Source: DATDYW01 sp036516995 (lineage in GTDB: Bacteria > Patescibacteriota > Minisyncoccia > Phycocordibacterales > JAACPR01). From it: a stretch of 5,751 nt of DNA. The DNA lies in assembly GCA_036516995.1 (NCBI GenBank), contig DATDYW010000021.1, forward strand, positions 1-5,751, in the 5' to 3' direction. A program made the translations under genes and the position numbers. Under the pieces are notes generated by a model. It was given only the letters and a program-made list of their open reading frames with translations. It ran no database searches and was not told where the DNA came from. Shown one piece after another: positions 1-5,208 of this stretch (within the stretch, counting starts at the first letter, position 1; each line of letters begins with the position of its first letter).

Positions 1-589
1 CGCCCGCCGCTGCGGCGGGCGCGCTCGGCGCCTCGGCGACCGTCGCCTCGGCAGCCTTCCGCTCCCGCTTCTCGTCGCCGCGTCGGTAGCCGATGAGCAC
101 CTTGGCGGGAATGGCGTCGAGGTCGAGGAAGCCGTCGGCGACCTCGATGAGCTTCGCGGAGGTCGAGCGCCCGAAGGCCGCGGCCTCCACCTGGCAGCCC
201 TGGTTCCACTTGAGGTACTCGACGAGCGGCGCGTAGTCGCCGTCGCCCGAGACGATGATGGCCGCATCGAGCTTCGGCGAGAGGCGCACGGCGTCGATGG
301 CGAGGCCGACGTCCCAGTTGCCCTTCTTGGCGCCGCTGGCGAAAACCTGCAGCTTCATCGTGCGGAGCTCGATGTCGGACTTCTTGAGCGCCTCGAAGAA
401 GGCTCTCTCCTCGCCCGTCTCCGACTCGACGACGTAGGCGACGCAGCGGACAATCTGGCGCTCGCCGACGGCCTCGCGCACGACCGCGGCGAAGTTCACC
501 TTGGCGCCGTAGATGCTGCGGGCGCTGTGGTAGAGGTTGGCGGCATCGATGAAAACGCCGACGCGCTGGTTCTTGTGTTTCGGAATCAC
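1..589 (-). CDS. NYN/LabA-type PIN-like nuclease-domain protein (3' end cut by window edge)
   Basis: The frame is open from a GTG at 589 to the left edge, giving 196 residues without a stop, so the C-terminus lies outside the window. Residues 9-160 look like a NYN domain (LabA/DUF88 group of the PIN-like fold). An N-terminal strand carries VFIDAANLY (D15), WDVGLAIDA follows (D93, D99), and the family hallmark SGDGDYAPLVEYL is at 114-126 (D116, D118). These acidic residues match the metal-binding aspartates expected of NYN nucleases, so a metal-dependent RNA-directed role is plausible, but the substrate cannot be read from sequence. After about residue 170 the protein turns into a charged (GDEKRERK) then Ala/Pro-rich tail, probably disordered. 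GTG at 589 is chosen because the domain starts 8 residues later and a stop-rich, AT-rich stretch lies just upstream. No clear Shine-Dalgarno is present, though AAGAA lies nearby. The gene follows rpsO on the same strand after a 125-bp gap with hairpins, so it is probably transcribed separately. Confidence 0.85.
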   Translation of the reverse strand, partial: MIPKHKNQRVGVFIDAANLYHSARSIYGAKVNFAAVVREAVGERQIVRCVAYVVESETGEERAFFEALKKSDIELRTMKLQVFASGAKKGNWDVGLAIDAVRLSPKLDAAIIVSGDGDYAPLVEYLKWNQGCQVEAAAFGRSTSAKLIEVADGFLDLDAIPAKVLIGYRRGDEKRERKAAEATVAEAPSAPAAAAG

Positions 590-596
590 TGAATTT

Positions 597-602
597 TTCT
601 TA
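597..602 (-). promoter_or_regulatory. weak candidate -10 element of the NYN gene
   Basis: The hexamer TAAGAA reads on the minus strand and ends 7 nt before the GTG start at 589, the same spacing seen at the exonuclease and CCA-enzyme genes. It matches TATAAT at only 3 of 6 positions and no -35 is visible. AAGAA could instead be a weak ribosome-binding sequence. The main support is position. Confidence 0.25.
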
Positions 603-659
603 GCGGTGCTCCGCGGAGCTGCCCCTCGGCGCTCGACACGTAGCGTTCTTAAAAGTGTT

Positions 660-675
660 GCGGCCGACAGGCCGC
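660..675. repeat. GC-rich hairpin between rpsO and the NYN gene
   Basis: GCGGCC and GGCCGC form a perfect 6-bp inverted repeat around GACA. Read on the minus strand it lies about 40 nt past the rpsO stop, and a short T-run (CACTTTTAAG) follows. It may be part of a two-hairpin termination region or a processing site. The tail is too poor in T for a confident terminator call. Confidence 0.35.
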
Positions 676-681
676 CGTCTC

Positions 682-705
682 TAAAATTTTCGGGGCCACT
701 GCCCC
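682..705 (-). terminator. possible rpsO terminator hairpin
   Basis: On the minus strand, GGGGC-AGTG-GCCCC (692-705) begins 10 nt past the rpsO stop and is followed by GAAAATTTTAG. The stem is only 5 bp, though pure GC, and the T-run is short and preceded by A residues. This makes it a weak intrinsic terminator candidate, possibly acting together with the hairpin at 660-675. Confidence 0.4.
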
Positions 706-714
706 ACCCGTAGC

Positions 715-984
715 TTACCGCTTCTTGAGGCCGAGCTTCTTGACCACGTTCGCGTAGCGCTTCGGGTGGCTCTTGGAGAGGTAGGTCAGCGTCGCCTGGC
801 GGCGGGCGACCATGCCGAGGAGGCCGCGGCGCGAGTGGAAGTCCTTCGGGTTCTTCTTGAGGTGCTTCGAGAGCTCCTCGATCTGGCGGGTCAGGACGGA
901 GGCCTGAACCTCCGGCGAGCCGGTATCCTTCTCGTGAACCCGGGTCTCGCTGATGGCCGAACCCTTCTGGCGCTTGGTAAGCAT
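715..984 (-). CDS. rpsO: 30S ribosomal protein S15
   Basis: This is an 89-residue protein, the same length as the classical bacterial S15. S15 binds the central domain of 16S rRNA early in 30S assembly and contributes to a bridge to the 50S subunit. Family signatures are continuous from end to end: HEKDTGSPEVQASVLTRQIEELSKHLKKNPKDFHSRRGLLGMVARRQATLTYLSKSHPKRY, ending in a basic VVKKLGLKKR tail. The LTRQI, HLK, D-HSRRGL and RR-LL-YL positions that contact rRNA are all present. A longer reading frame continues upstream to 2007, but it crosses the recombinase gene antisense. The ATG at 984 is right because the family begins there and a promoter ends 10 nt before it. No Shine-Dalgarno sequence precedes the ATG. 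Isolated rpsO is common; often pnp follows, but here an unrelated NYN gene does. Confidence 0.97.
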   Translation of the reverse strand: MLTKRQKGSAISETRVHEKDTGSPEVQASVLTRQIEELSKHLKKNPKDFHSRRGLLGMVARRQATLTYLSKSHPKRYANVVKKLGLKKR

Positions 985-994
985 GGGTTCAAAG

Positions 995-1023
995 ATAGTA
1001 TCACGGCCTGCCGCTTGACGCAA
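995..1023 (-). promoter_or_regulatory. rpsO promoter, extended -10, near-leaderless
   Basis: On the minus strand TTGCGT (1023-1018), a 17-nt spacer ending in TGA, and TACTAT (1000-995) form a good sigma70-type promoter with an extended TGn -10. The expected start point is near 988, leaving only about 4 nt of leader before the ATG at 984. Confidence 0.65.
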
Positions 1024-1061
1024 GGTCTCGGCTCTGGCGCGATTTCTCGGCGGCGTTGTGC

Positions 1062-1067
1062 GACACT
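1062..1067 (+). promoter_or_regulatory. weak candidate -10 of the recombinase gene
   Basis: GACACT, preceded by TGC, ends exactly 7 nt before the ATG at 1075. It matches TATAAT at 3 of 6 positions and lacks the first T. It is recorded because the spacing equals that at other genes in the window and because no Shine-Dalgarno sequence is present. The gap between the divergent rpsO and recombinase start codons is 90 bp, and the rpsO promoter lies within it. Confidence 0.3.
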
Positions 1068-1074
1068 GGGCACG

Positions 1075-2055
1075 ATGGCGTCCAAACCGCACAGAACCGA
1101 GCTCGCGCGGCTCGTCCGGGAGTTCCTGGAGCACGCCGAAATCGAGCGCGGCCGCTCCGTGAAGACGGTCGAGAACTACGATCGCTACCTGGCGCGCTTC
1201 CTCGGGTGGTCGAAGGTCGCCTCCCCTTCTGAAATCACCGCCGACCGTGTTCGCGAGTACCGGCTCTGGCTCAACCGCCAGGCGGTGTCCGGCTCCGCTG
1301 GCGCCGAGGCTCTCCGCCGGGGCGCGCCGGCCGCAACGCTGAAGCGCCGCACCCAGAACTACTACCTCATCGCGCTGCGCGCCTTCCTCAAGTACCTCGC
1401 CAAGCGCGGCATCGAATCGCTGGCGCCCGAGCAGATTGAGCTCGCGAAGGTGCCGGGCCGCGAGCTCGACCTGGTGACCGCCGACGAGCTCGAGCGGCTG
1501 CTCGCGGCTCCGAAAGGTAGCAGCCAGAAGGCGCTGCGCGACCGGGCGATGCTGGAAATGCTGTTCTCCACCGGGCTCCGCGTCTCCGAGCTCTGCGGCC
1601 TCGACCGCGACCTCGACCTCTCGCGCGGCGAGTTCTCCGTGCGCGGCAAGGGAGACAAGATCCGGGTGGTGTTTCTCTCTCCGGACGCAAAGGGCGCGCT
1701 GCAGAGCTACCTCGCGAAGCGCGACGACTTCGACGAGGCAATGTTCGCGCAGGTTCCCGGCAAGGCGGGCAAGGCCGCGCTCGCCAAGCAGGACTCGCTG
1801 CGCCTCACCTCGCGCTCGGTGGAGCGCATCGTGAAGCGCTACGCGGTGGAGGCCGGCATCTCGCGCCGCGTCACGCCGCACGTCATTCGCCACAGCTTCG
1901 CCACCGACCTGCTGGGGAACGGCGCCGACCTTCGCGCGGTGCAGGCCCTGCTGGGTCACGCCAGTATCGCCACAACCCAAATCTACACGCACGTCACCGA
2001 TCGCCACCTAGCCGAAGTCCACAAGGCTTTTCACGGCAAGCGCCGCAAGACGTAA
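1075..2055 (+). CDS. tyrosine recombinase of the XerC/XerD type
   Basis: A 326-residue site-specific recombinase, most likely the chromosome-dimer resolution enzyme that acts at dif. Residues 8-112 form the SAM-like core-binding domain (LVREFLEHAEIERGRSVKTVENY...LRAFLKYLAKRG), and about 133-320 the catalytic domain. All six catalytic positions are present with XerD-like spacing: R169 (STGLRVSEL), K192 (GKGDK), H269 and R272 (TPHVIRHSFAT), H295 (LLGH) and nucleophile Y304 (IYTHV). Two short insertions relative to E. coli XerC/D are visible, at about residues 72-87 (Gly/Ala-rich) and 224-241 (Ala/Lys-rich), which explains the length slightly above the usual 298-300. The ATG at 1075 fits the family N-terminus; the in-frame extension from 766 is antisense to rpsO and rejected. 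No phage or transposon gene is nearby and all core residues are intact, so a housekeeping Xer role is favoured over an element integrase. XerC and XerD cannot be told apart from sequence alone. Confidence 0.93.
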   Translation: MASKPHRTELARLVREFLEHAEIERGRSVKTVENYDRYLARFLGWSKVASPSEITADRVREYRLWLNRQAVSGSAGAEALRRGAPAATLKRRTQNYYLIALRAFLKYLAKRGIESLAPEQIELAKVPGRELDLVTADELERLLAAPKGSSQKALRDRAMLEMLFSTGLRVSELCGLDRDLDLSRGEFSVRGKGDKIRVVFLSPDAKGALQSYLAKRDDFDEAMFAQVPGKAGKAALAKQDSLRLTSRSVERIVKRYAVEAGISRRVTPHVIRHSFATDLLGNGADLRAVQALLGHASIATTQIYTHVTDRHLAEVHKAFHGKRRKT

Positions 2056-2202
2056 GCCTGTTTCTCACGGGAGAGACTTCTCGGAACGGAGCCGCTTTAT
2101 GTTTTTTTCACCGTGCCCTTAGGTCGAACCTGCTACCGTCCCGCCCCGGGGGTCTGCGTCTCGCGCTCCTCGTGGTGACCAAGCGAGAATTCGTCGAGCA
2201 GC
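2056..2202. other. intergenic stretch after the recombinase gene
   Basis: No gene is convincing here. GTTTCTC/GAGAGAC (2060-2077, loop ACGG) can form a 7-bp stem with one G-U pair, but the run of seven T residues at 2102-2108 starts 25 nt later, so this is not a clean terminator. A promoter-like TGC-TACCGT lies at 2131-2139, resembling the tRNA-Gly promoter's TGC-TACCAT, but no start codon or RNA fold follows at the expected distance. Confidence 0.4.
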
Positions 2203-2238
2203 AAAAAGGAAAACCGCGCGACGCTATCGTCGCGCGGT
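2203..2238 (-). terminator. intrinsic terminator of the 72-residue gene
   Basis: An 11-bp perfect stem (ACCGCGCGACG / CGTCGCGCGGT, loop ATAG on the minus strand) runs from 2238 to 2213 and is followed on that strand by TTTTCCTTTTT (2213-2203). This is a strong rho-independent terminator reading leftward. Its first base is the first base of the complement of the TGA stop (2238-2240), so translation ends right at the base of the stem. Confidence 0.85.
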
Positions 2239-2456
2239 CACTGGTCGGGGTCCGGGAGGTCGTCGGGGGGCTTCGGCCCCTCGGCCTCCGTGAACTCCGT
2301 GCAGATTTGGGAGAGGTGATCGAGAGTTGCTCTCGGGTAGCCGCCTCTCTGGGAGAGAAGAGTCTTGAGACGGGCAACCTTTGCCGCATCCCAGCCGTGC
2401 ATCTCCCCCACGTTCTCGAGGAACGTATCGGTGTCGAGGAGCAGCGTAGGGCTCAT
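2238..2456 (-). CDS. hypothetical acidic 72-residue protein
   Basis: I do not recognise this family. The frame gives MSPTLLLDTDTFLENV followed by an amphipathic region (HGWDAAKVARLKTLLSQRGGYPRATLDHLSQICTEFTEAEG) and a Pro/Asp-rich end (PKPPDDLPDPDQ). There is no signal peptide or membrane segment, and one cysteine. The helical middle and acidic tail would suit a small binding protein, but no function can be assigned. It is supported as a real gene by the strong terminator that begins exactly at its stop codon, by the absence of any other gene in 2056-2486, and by a TTGACA hexamer 17 nt upstream of a poor -10 whose predicted start point lies 2 nt before the ATG. Two overlapping frames in this stretch have no such support. 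The gene is divergent from the exonuclease gene, with 30 bp between start codons. Confidence 0.6.
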   Translation of the reverse strand: MSPTLLLDTDTFLENVGEMHGWDAAKVARLKTLLSQRGGYPRATLDHLSQICTEFTEAEGPKPPDDLPDPDQ

Positions 2457-2470
2457 TTGCCACTACGCTG

Positions 2471-2479
2471 TGCTACATT
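2471..2479 (+). promoter_or_regulatory. extended -10 promoter of the exonuclease gene, leaderless
   Basis: TGC-TACATT ends 7 nt before the ATG at 2487, which puts the expected transcription start 1 nt before the start codon. No -35 is visible at 16-18 nt. The 15-mer starting here (TGCTACATTGCCCCC) differs by one base from the tRNA-Arg promoter at 5258-5272, which strengthens both calls. No Shine-Dalgarno sequence is present. Confidence 0.65.
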
Positions 2480-2490
2480 GCCCCCAATGT
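2475..2490. repeat. palindrome between divergent genes, operator candidate
   Basis: ACATTG and CAATGT form a perfect 6-bp inverted repeat around CCCC. It covers the exonuclease -10 element and start codon, and the spacer of the opposing promoter. It could be an operator serving both genes. Arms of this length arise by chance fairly often, so confidence is low. Confidence 0.3.
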
Positions 2491-3260
2491 CAACCGTTTT
2501 CGTGTCCTGGAACGTCAACGGCATCCGGGCCTGGCACCGCAAAGGCTGCCTGGCGTGGCTGAAACGCAGAGCGCCCGATTTCTTCTGCGTTCAGGAGACG
2601 AAGGCGCACCCCGAGCAGCTACCCGAAGAGCTCCTGGAGGTGCCGGGTTACCACGCCTACTTCGACCACGCCCGCACCCGGAAGGGCTACAGCGGCGTTG
2701 CCGTCTACGCCAAGGAGGAACCGCTCGAGGTCCGCGACAAGCTCGGCGTGCCGAGGCTCGACCAGGAGGGGCGCTTCCTGTGCCTCATCTACGAGGGTTT
2801 CGCGCTTTTGAACTGCTACTTCCCCAACGGCGGCGGGGGTGACCACCGCTTCGACTACAAGCTCGCCTACTACGAGGCGTTCCTCCGCCACGCCGAAAAA
2901 CTGAAGAAAAAAGGTTTGTCGGTAATCTTCTGTGGCGACATCAACGCGGCGCACCAGGAAATCGATCTAGAACGGGCAAAGGAAAACGATGGCGAAATCG
3001 GCTTTCACCCGAAGGAGCGCGCCTGGATTTCAAAAATGATCAGTCACGGGTTCGTTGACACCTTCCGCTACCTCCACCCGACTTCGAGGCGCGCGTACAG
3101 CTGGTGGGATATGAAGACACGTGCCCGCGACCGCAACGTCGGGTGGAGAATCGACTACTTCTTTGTGAGCGAAAACCTCGCCCCGAAGGTGAAACGAGCT
3201 GAAATCCTCGCAGACGTTCACGGATCCGACCACTGCCCAATCCTCCTAGAAATCCGTTAA
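2487..3260 (+). CDS. xth: exodeoxyribonuclease III / AP endonuclease family protein
   Basis: A 257-residue member of the ExoIII/APE1 branch of the endonuclease-exonuclease-phosphatase fold. The family cleaves the backbone 5' of abasic sites during base excision repair and trims 3' ends, with Mg2+. Conserved positions read in order: N9 in SWNVNGIRA, E37 in VQETK (metal), the YSGVAVY block, Y111 in NCYFPNGG, D151 and N153 in CGDINAAHQEIDL, the GF-P-ERAW block (172-180), D191-F193 in FVDTFR, D223 in GWRIDYFFVS, and D248-H249 in GSDHCPI. All catalytic residues are therefore present. The length is close to E. coli ExoIII (268). The ATG at 2487 is two residues longer than E. coli's start relative to the first motif; the in-frame extension to 2172 crosses the opposing gene and its terminator and is rejected. 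The gene appears monocistronic, with palindromes downstream. Repair specificity (ExoA versus XthA) is not resolved. Confidence 0.95.
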   Translation: MSTVFVSWNVNGIRAWHRKGCLAWLKRRAPDFFCVQETKAHPEQLPEELLEVPGYHAYFDHARTRKGYSGVAVYAKEEPLEVRDKLGVPRLDQEGRFLCLIYEGFALLNCYFPNGGGGDHRFDYKLAYYEAFLRHAEKLKKKGLSVIFCGDINAAHQEIDLERAKENDGEIGFHPKERAWISKMISHGFVDTFRYLHPTSRRAYSWWDMKTRARDRNVGWRIDYFFVSENLAPKVKRAEILADVHGSDHCPILLEIR

Positions 3261-3275
3261 AATAACCCCTTCGTG

Positions 3276-3298
3276 CCTATGAGGTCCGACCTTATAGG
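3276..3298. repeat. 23-bp near-perfect palindrome after the exonuclease gene
   Basis: CCTATgAGGTC-c-GACCTtATAGG has 11-bp arms with a single non-complementary pair (G-T in DNA, a permitted wobble in RNA). It starts 16 nt past the exonuclease stop. As RNA it could be a weak terminator, but only TCTTTGG follows and the loop would be tight. As DNA it could be an operator for the promoter at 3328-3356. A further AGGTC lies at 3296-3300. Confidence 0.5.
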
Positions 3299-3309
3299 TC
3301 TTTGGCTGG

Positions 3310-3318
3310 TTATCCACA
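3310..3318 (+). promoter_or_regulatory. perfect DnaA-box sequence
   Basis: TTATCCACA is identical to the strongest E. coli DnaA box. It sits between two palindromes and 10 nt upstream of a promoter -35. I find no second box nearby, so it does not by itself mark an origin; a DnaA regulatory site or chance match are the alternatives. Confidence 0.35.
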
Positions 3319-3319
3319 G

Positions 3320-3341
3320 GGGTGTCCTTTAAAGGACACCC
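3320..3341. promoter_or_regulatory. 22-bp perfect palindromic operator candidate
   Basis: The arms GGGTGTCCTTT and AAAGGACACCC are perfectly complementary with no spacer. The half-site AAAGGACA is repeated directly at 3343-3350, giving three copies (one inverted) in 28 bp. The dyad centre is the -35 hexamer of the promoter at 3328-3356, the classic position for a repressor dimer. No T-run follows, and a hairpin would need to open its centre to make a loop, so a DNA-binding site is favoured over a terminator. Confidence 0.6.
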
Positions 3342-3356
3342 TAAAGGACATACAAT
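3328..3356 (+). promoter_or_regulatory. promoter of the structured intergenic RNA
   Basis: TTTAAA (3328-3333, 4 of 6 to TTGACA), a 17-nt spacer and TACAAT (3351-3356, 5 of 6 to TATAAT) form the best two-part promoter in this gap. The expected start point is about 3361-3363, exactly where the first RNA stem begins. The palindrome and the AAAGGACA repeat overlap it, so it is probably repressible. Confidence 0.6.
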
Positions 3357-3360
3357 GTTT

Positions 3361-3658
3361 GCAGGATAGTTCCTTCGAGAACTTTCCTGCGACGAGAGCA
3401 TCGTCGCCGAGCCGCCTGAAGGATTCAAGGATTTGGAGAACACCGAATCACCCGCCGGCACATGCTGCCGACTTTACGGCCAACTCAAGTCGCCGTGCCG
3501 TGGTTCAGCTCCAGTTCCCTAAGCCCCGAGGCTCAACCGAACCGCCCCCTTGGGCCGCTCCGCGTGGGCTACTACAACCGAAGAAATTTTGTCCCCGCGC
3601 CAACCTCTCTCTGCCACGCTCGAGCCGCCCATCTCCCCGGGGCGGTTCTTTCATTTTT
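3361..3658 (+). ncRNA. candidate structured RNA, about 300 nt, unknown family
   Basis: This stretch has its own promoter and a terminator-like end but no convincing protein frame. Successive predicted stems are: GCAGGA/TCCTGC (3361-3390) with inner GTTC/GAAC; GACGA/TCGTC (3391-3405), directly abutting the first; GATTTGG/CCGAATC (3430-3449, one G-U pair); CGGCAC/GTGCCG (3456-3500) enclosing CGACTT/AAGTCG (3469-3492); GGTTC/GAACC (3502-3543) enclosing AGCC/GGCT (3522-3533); and the terminator stem at 3622-3648. I looked for signatures of RNase P RNA (GAGGAAAGUCC, ACAGAA), tmRNA (T-loop, Ala-tag) and SRP RNA (GGAA tetraloop domain) and found none. 6S RNA is not excluded but the stems do not form one long rod. 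Frames covering this stretch are low-complexity, Ser/Pro/Arg-rich translations of GC-rich DNA. Confidence 0.45.
3622..3658 (+). terminator. intrinsic terminator of the intergenic RNA
   Basis: GAGCCGCCC (3622-3630) pairs with GGGCGGTTC (3640-3648) over 9 bp with one G-U pair and a 9-nt loop. It is followed by TTTCATTTTT (3649-3658). This is a good rightward rho-independent terminator. Confidence 0.7.
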
Positions 3659-3702
3659 AAAACCGCCAGGCCTTAGCCTCGAGGCTAAGGCCTGGCGGTT
3701 TT
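3659..3702. terminator. 44-nt perfect palindrome, bidirectional terminator
   Basis: Perfect 22-nt arms meet at 3680/3681 (core GCCTCGAGGC). Rightward, the stem is followed by TTTTT (3699-3703); leftward, it ends in TTTTAAAAATG. It lies between the rightward RNA/exonuclease unit and the leftward CCA-enzyme gene, so it can stop both converging transcripts. The arm length is well above that of ordinary terminators. Confidence 0.85.
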
Positions 3703-3711
3703 TGCACACCC

Positions 3712-3742
3712 AAAGGACCGGAGGTTCCACCTCCGGTCCTTT
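3712..3742 (-). terminator. hairpin overlapping the CCA-enzyme stop codon
   Basis: AAAGGACCGGAGG and CCTCCGGTCCTTT form a perfect 13-bp stem with a 5-nt loop. The CCA-enzyme stop (3741-3743) lies in its first bases. Read leftward, it is followed by TTTGGGTGTGC, too poor in T for termination alone. It may protect the mRNA 3' end or work with the stronger palindrome at 3659-3702. Confidence 0.6.
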
Positions 3743-5201
3743 AAACGCGGTACTTTTTGCGAAGCTCGCCGAGTTCGCGACCCTCCTCGTCCTCCTTTGC
3801 CTCTCTAGCTTTCCGGCCAAGCGCGGCAAGCTCTTTTTCGGGCATGGTGGCAAGCTCCTTGGCACGTCCGAGCAGGTACTCGCGGGTGTTTCGCTCCGGA
3901 TCTTCAAGTACCTCTTCCAGGAGCGCATGCAGAACGTGGCCGTAGGTTGGCCCGGGCTCGATGCCGAGCTCATTTTTCAGATCCTCCCCGTTAACCTTCA
4001 GCATTTGGACGGAAACGGGCGCGCGCATCGCCTCCTCAATCATCGACATATATTTACGCAGCCGGTACGGATCCTCCTTCGGGCGCCCGGTGCCGATACG
4101 GTCGCACATCCGAAGGTTCACCAAATCCCACACACTCTCCTTCCCCACCCGTGCCACGAGCCGTCGCGCCGCCGAGAGCGTCACCTTGTCTGGATCAGAG
4201 AAAAACATGTGCCAGCGGACGAGCTTCGTCACCCCCTCCACGACCTTTTTCGGAAAATTGAGATTTTCTAGCGCTTCTTTAGCCATCTTGGCTCCCACAA
4301 CCTCGTGGCCGTAGAAGGTAGTTTGGCCTTCTTCCGTACGCTTGGTGGCGGGCTTTGCCACATCGTGGAACAGCGCCGCCAGACGAACTTCCAATGGAAA
4401 CTGCCTATCAGCAGCGTGCTGCAGCGAGCGCAGCGAGTGCTCCCAAACATTGTAGAGGTGAGCCGCCTTCCCCTGCTCTACCCCAACCGTTTCGAGCAAT
4501 CGCGGGGCAACGGTTTCGAGCAGGCCGAGCCTCTCCGCTAAACCCAACCCAATCATCGGCTGCTCCGACATAATGATTCGCGAGAACTCGTCGCGGATTC
4601 TCTCGCGAGAAATTTTTTCGAGGAGCTTGGAGTGCTGGCTGATTGCCGCCGCCGTATCCGGATCAATCGCGAAACCGAGCTCGGCCGATAGTCGCACGGC
4701 GCGCAGCATACGCAGCGCGTCTTCGCCGAATCGCTTCTCTGCCTCGCCGACGCAGCGAATAACCTTGTTCTTCAAGTCTTTTTGGCCATCGAACGGGTCC
4801 ACCACCTTTCCTTTCGCGAGCGCAATCGCGTTGATTGTGAAGTCGCGGCGGTGCAAATCGTCCTCAACATTCTTTGTGAACCTCACCGCGTCGGGGCGTC
4901 GGAAGTCGGAGTACCCCCCCTCCAGCCTAAACGGCGTTACCTCGACGACCTTGAGCGTCTCGTCCGTGGTCTCGCGCGACACGACGCCGACCGTGCCGAA
5001 GTCGTTCTCGTAGAAGCTGTCGTCGCCAAAAATTCCCTGAATTTCTTCCGGCGTAGCATCGGTGGCAACGTCCCAGTCCTTCGGTGTGCGATCGATGAGC
5101 AGGTCACGGACGCAGCCGCCGACCAGGAAGGCCTTGAAGCTGGACGCCTCGAGCGCGTCCGTGACACGGGAGACTTCAGTCGGAATATCGAAGCGTTTCA
5201 C
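3741..5201 (-). CDS. cca: CCA tRNA nucleotidyltransferase (class II, with HD domain)
   Basis: A 486-residue enzyme that adds or repairs the 3' CCA of tRNAs from CTP and ATP. The N-terminal nucleotidyltransferase domain has FLVGGCVRDLL (25-35) and the metal-binding pair D42/D44 in DWDVATDATPEE. RRDFTINAIA (118-127) and DPFDGQKDLKNKVIR (135-149) follow, then the nucleotide-selecting helix EDALRMLRAVR (160-170). A middle HD domain shows H255 (VWEHSL), H279-D280 (LFHDVAKP), H299 (FYGHE) and H331 (RWHMFF), consistent with a metal phosphohydrolase fold as in E. coli Cca. The last 40 residues are a charged, probably coiled-coil tail. The start is the GTG at 5201: the family begins there and a -10 hexamer ends 7 nt upstream. 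The open frame continues to 5531 only because tRNA genes are read antisense. A poly(A) polymerase is the main alternative, but both neighbouring tRNAs lack encoded CCA, which favours a CCA-adding role. Confidence 0.9.
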   Translation of the reverse strand: MKRFDIPTEVSRVTDALEASSFKAFLVGGCVRDLLIDRTPKDWDVATDATPEEIQGIFGDDSFYENDFGTVGVVSRETTDETLKVVEVTPFRLEGGYSDFRRPDAVRFTKNVEDDLHRRDFTINAIALAKGKVVDPFDGQKDLKNKVIRCVGEAEKRFGEDALRMLRAVRLSAELGFAIDPDTAAAISQHSKLLEKISRERIRDEFSRIIMSEQPMIGLGLAERLGLLETVAPRLLETVGVEQGKAAHLYNVWEHSLRSLQHAADRQFPLEVRLAALFHDVAKPATKRTEEGQTTFYGHEVVGAKMAKEALENLNFPKKVVEGVTKLVRWHMFFSDPDKVTLSAARRLVARVGKESVWDLVNLRMCDRIGTGRPKEDPYRLRKYMSMIEEAMRAPVSVQMLKVNGEDLKNELGIEPGPTYGHVLHALLEEVLEDPERNTREYLLGRAKELATMPEKELAALGRKAREAKEDEEGRELGELRKKYRV

Positions 5202-5208
5202 GCCCGAA

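Larger units (their letters stand above)
2465..2493 (-). promoter_or_regulatory. candidate promoter of the 72-residue gene
   Basis: A perfect -35 TTGACA reads on the minus strand (2493-2488), with a 17-nt spacer and CAGCGT (2470-2465) at the -10 position. The -10 matches TATAAT at only 2 of 6 positions. The -35 overlaps the start codon of the divergent exonuclease gene, so the two transcription units would compete for the same DNA. Confidence 0.3.

Noticed and set aside
608..619. 12-bp palindrome GCTCCGCGGAGC
   Set aside because: Short, GC-rich, with no loop and no neighbouring signal; expected by chance at this composition.
1015..1020. Plus-strand TTGACG as -35 of the recombinase gene
   Set aside because: No -10 element lies 16-19 nt downstream; the candidate -10 at 1062 is 41 nt away.
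985..2007. Long minus-strand open frame extending rpsO upstream to a 430-residue protein
   Set aside because: The extension is antisense to the recombinase gene, whose six catalytic residues are intact. Only the final 89 residues match a family (S15).
2172..2486. In-frame N-terminal extension of the ExoIII-family protein
   Set aside because: It crosses the opposing terminator and the 72-residue gene. The family N-terminus and a promoter both point to the ATG at 2487.
3310..3360. Replication origin
   Set aside because: Only one DnaA box, no AT-rich unwinding stretch and no dnaA or dnaN gene in the window. Kept only as a possible DnaA site.
3361..3658. RNase P RNA, tmRNA or SRP RNA
   Set aside because: The conserved cores that define these families by eye are absent on both strands; GCAGGAAAGTTC on the minus strand resembles part of an RNase P core but lies at the wrong end and pairs in a simple hairpin.
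3302..4271. Plus-strand frames in the intergenic region and antisense to cca
   Set aside because: Low-complexity Ser/Pro/Arg-rich translations without motifs or start signals. The longest runs antisense through cca and through three hairpins.
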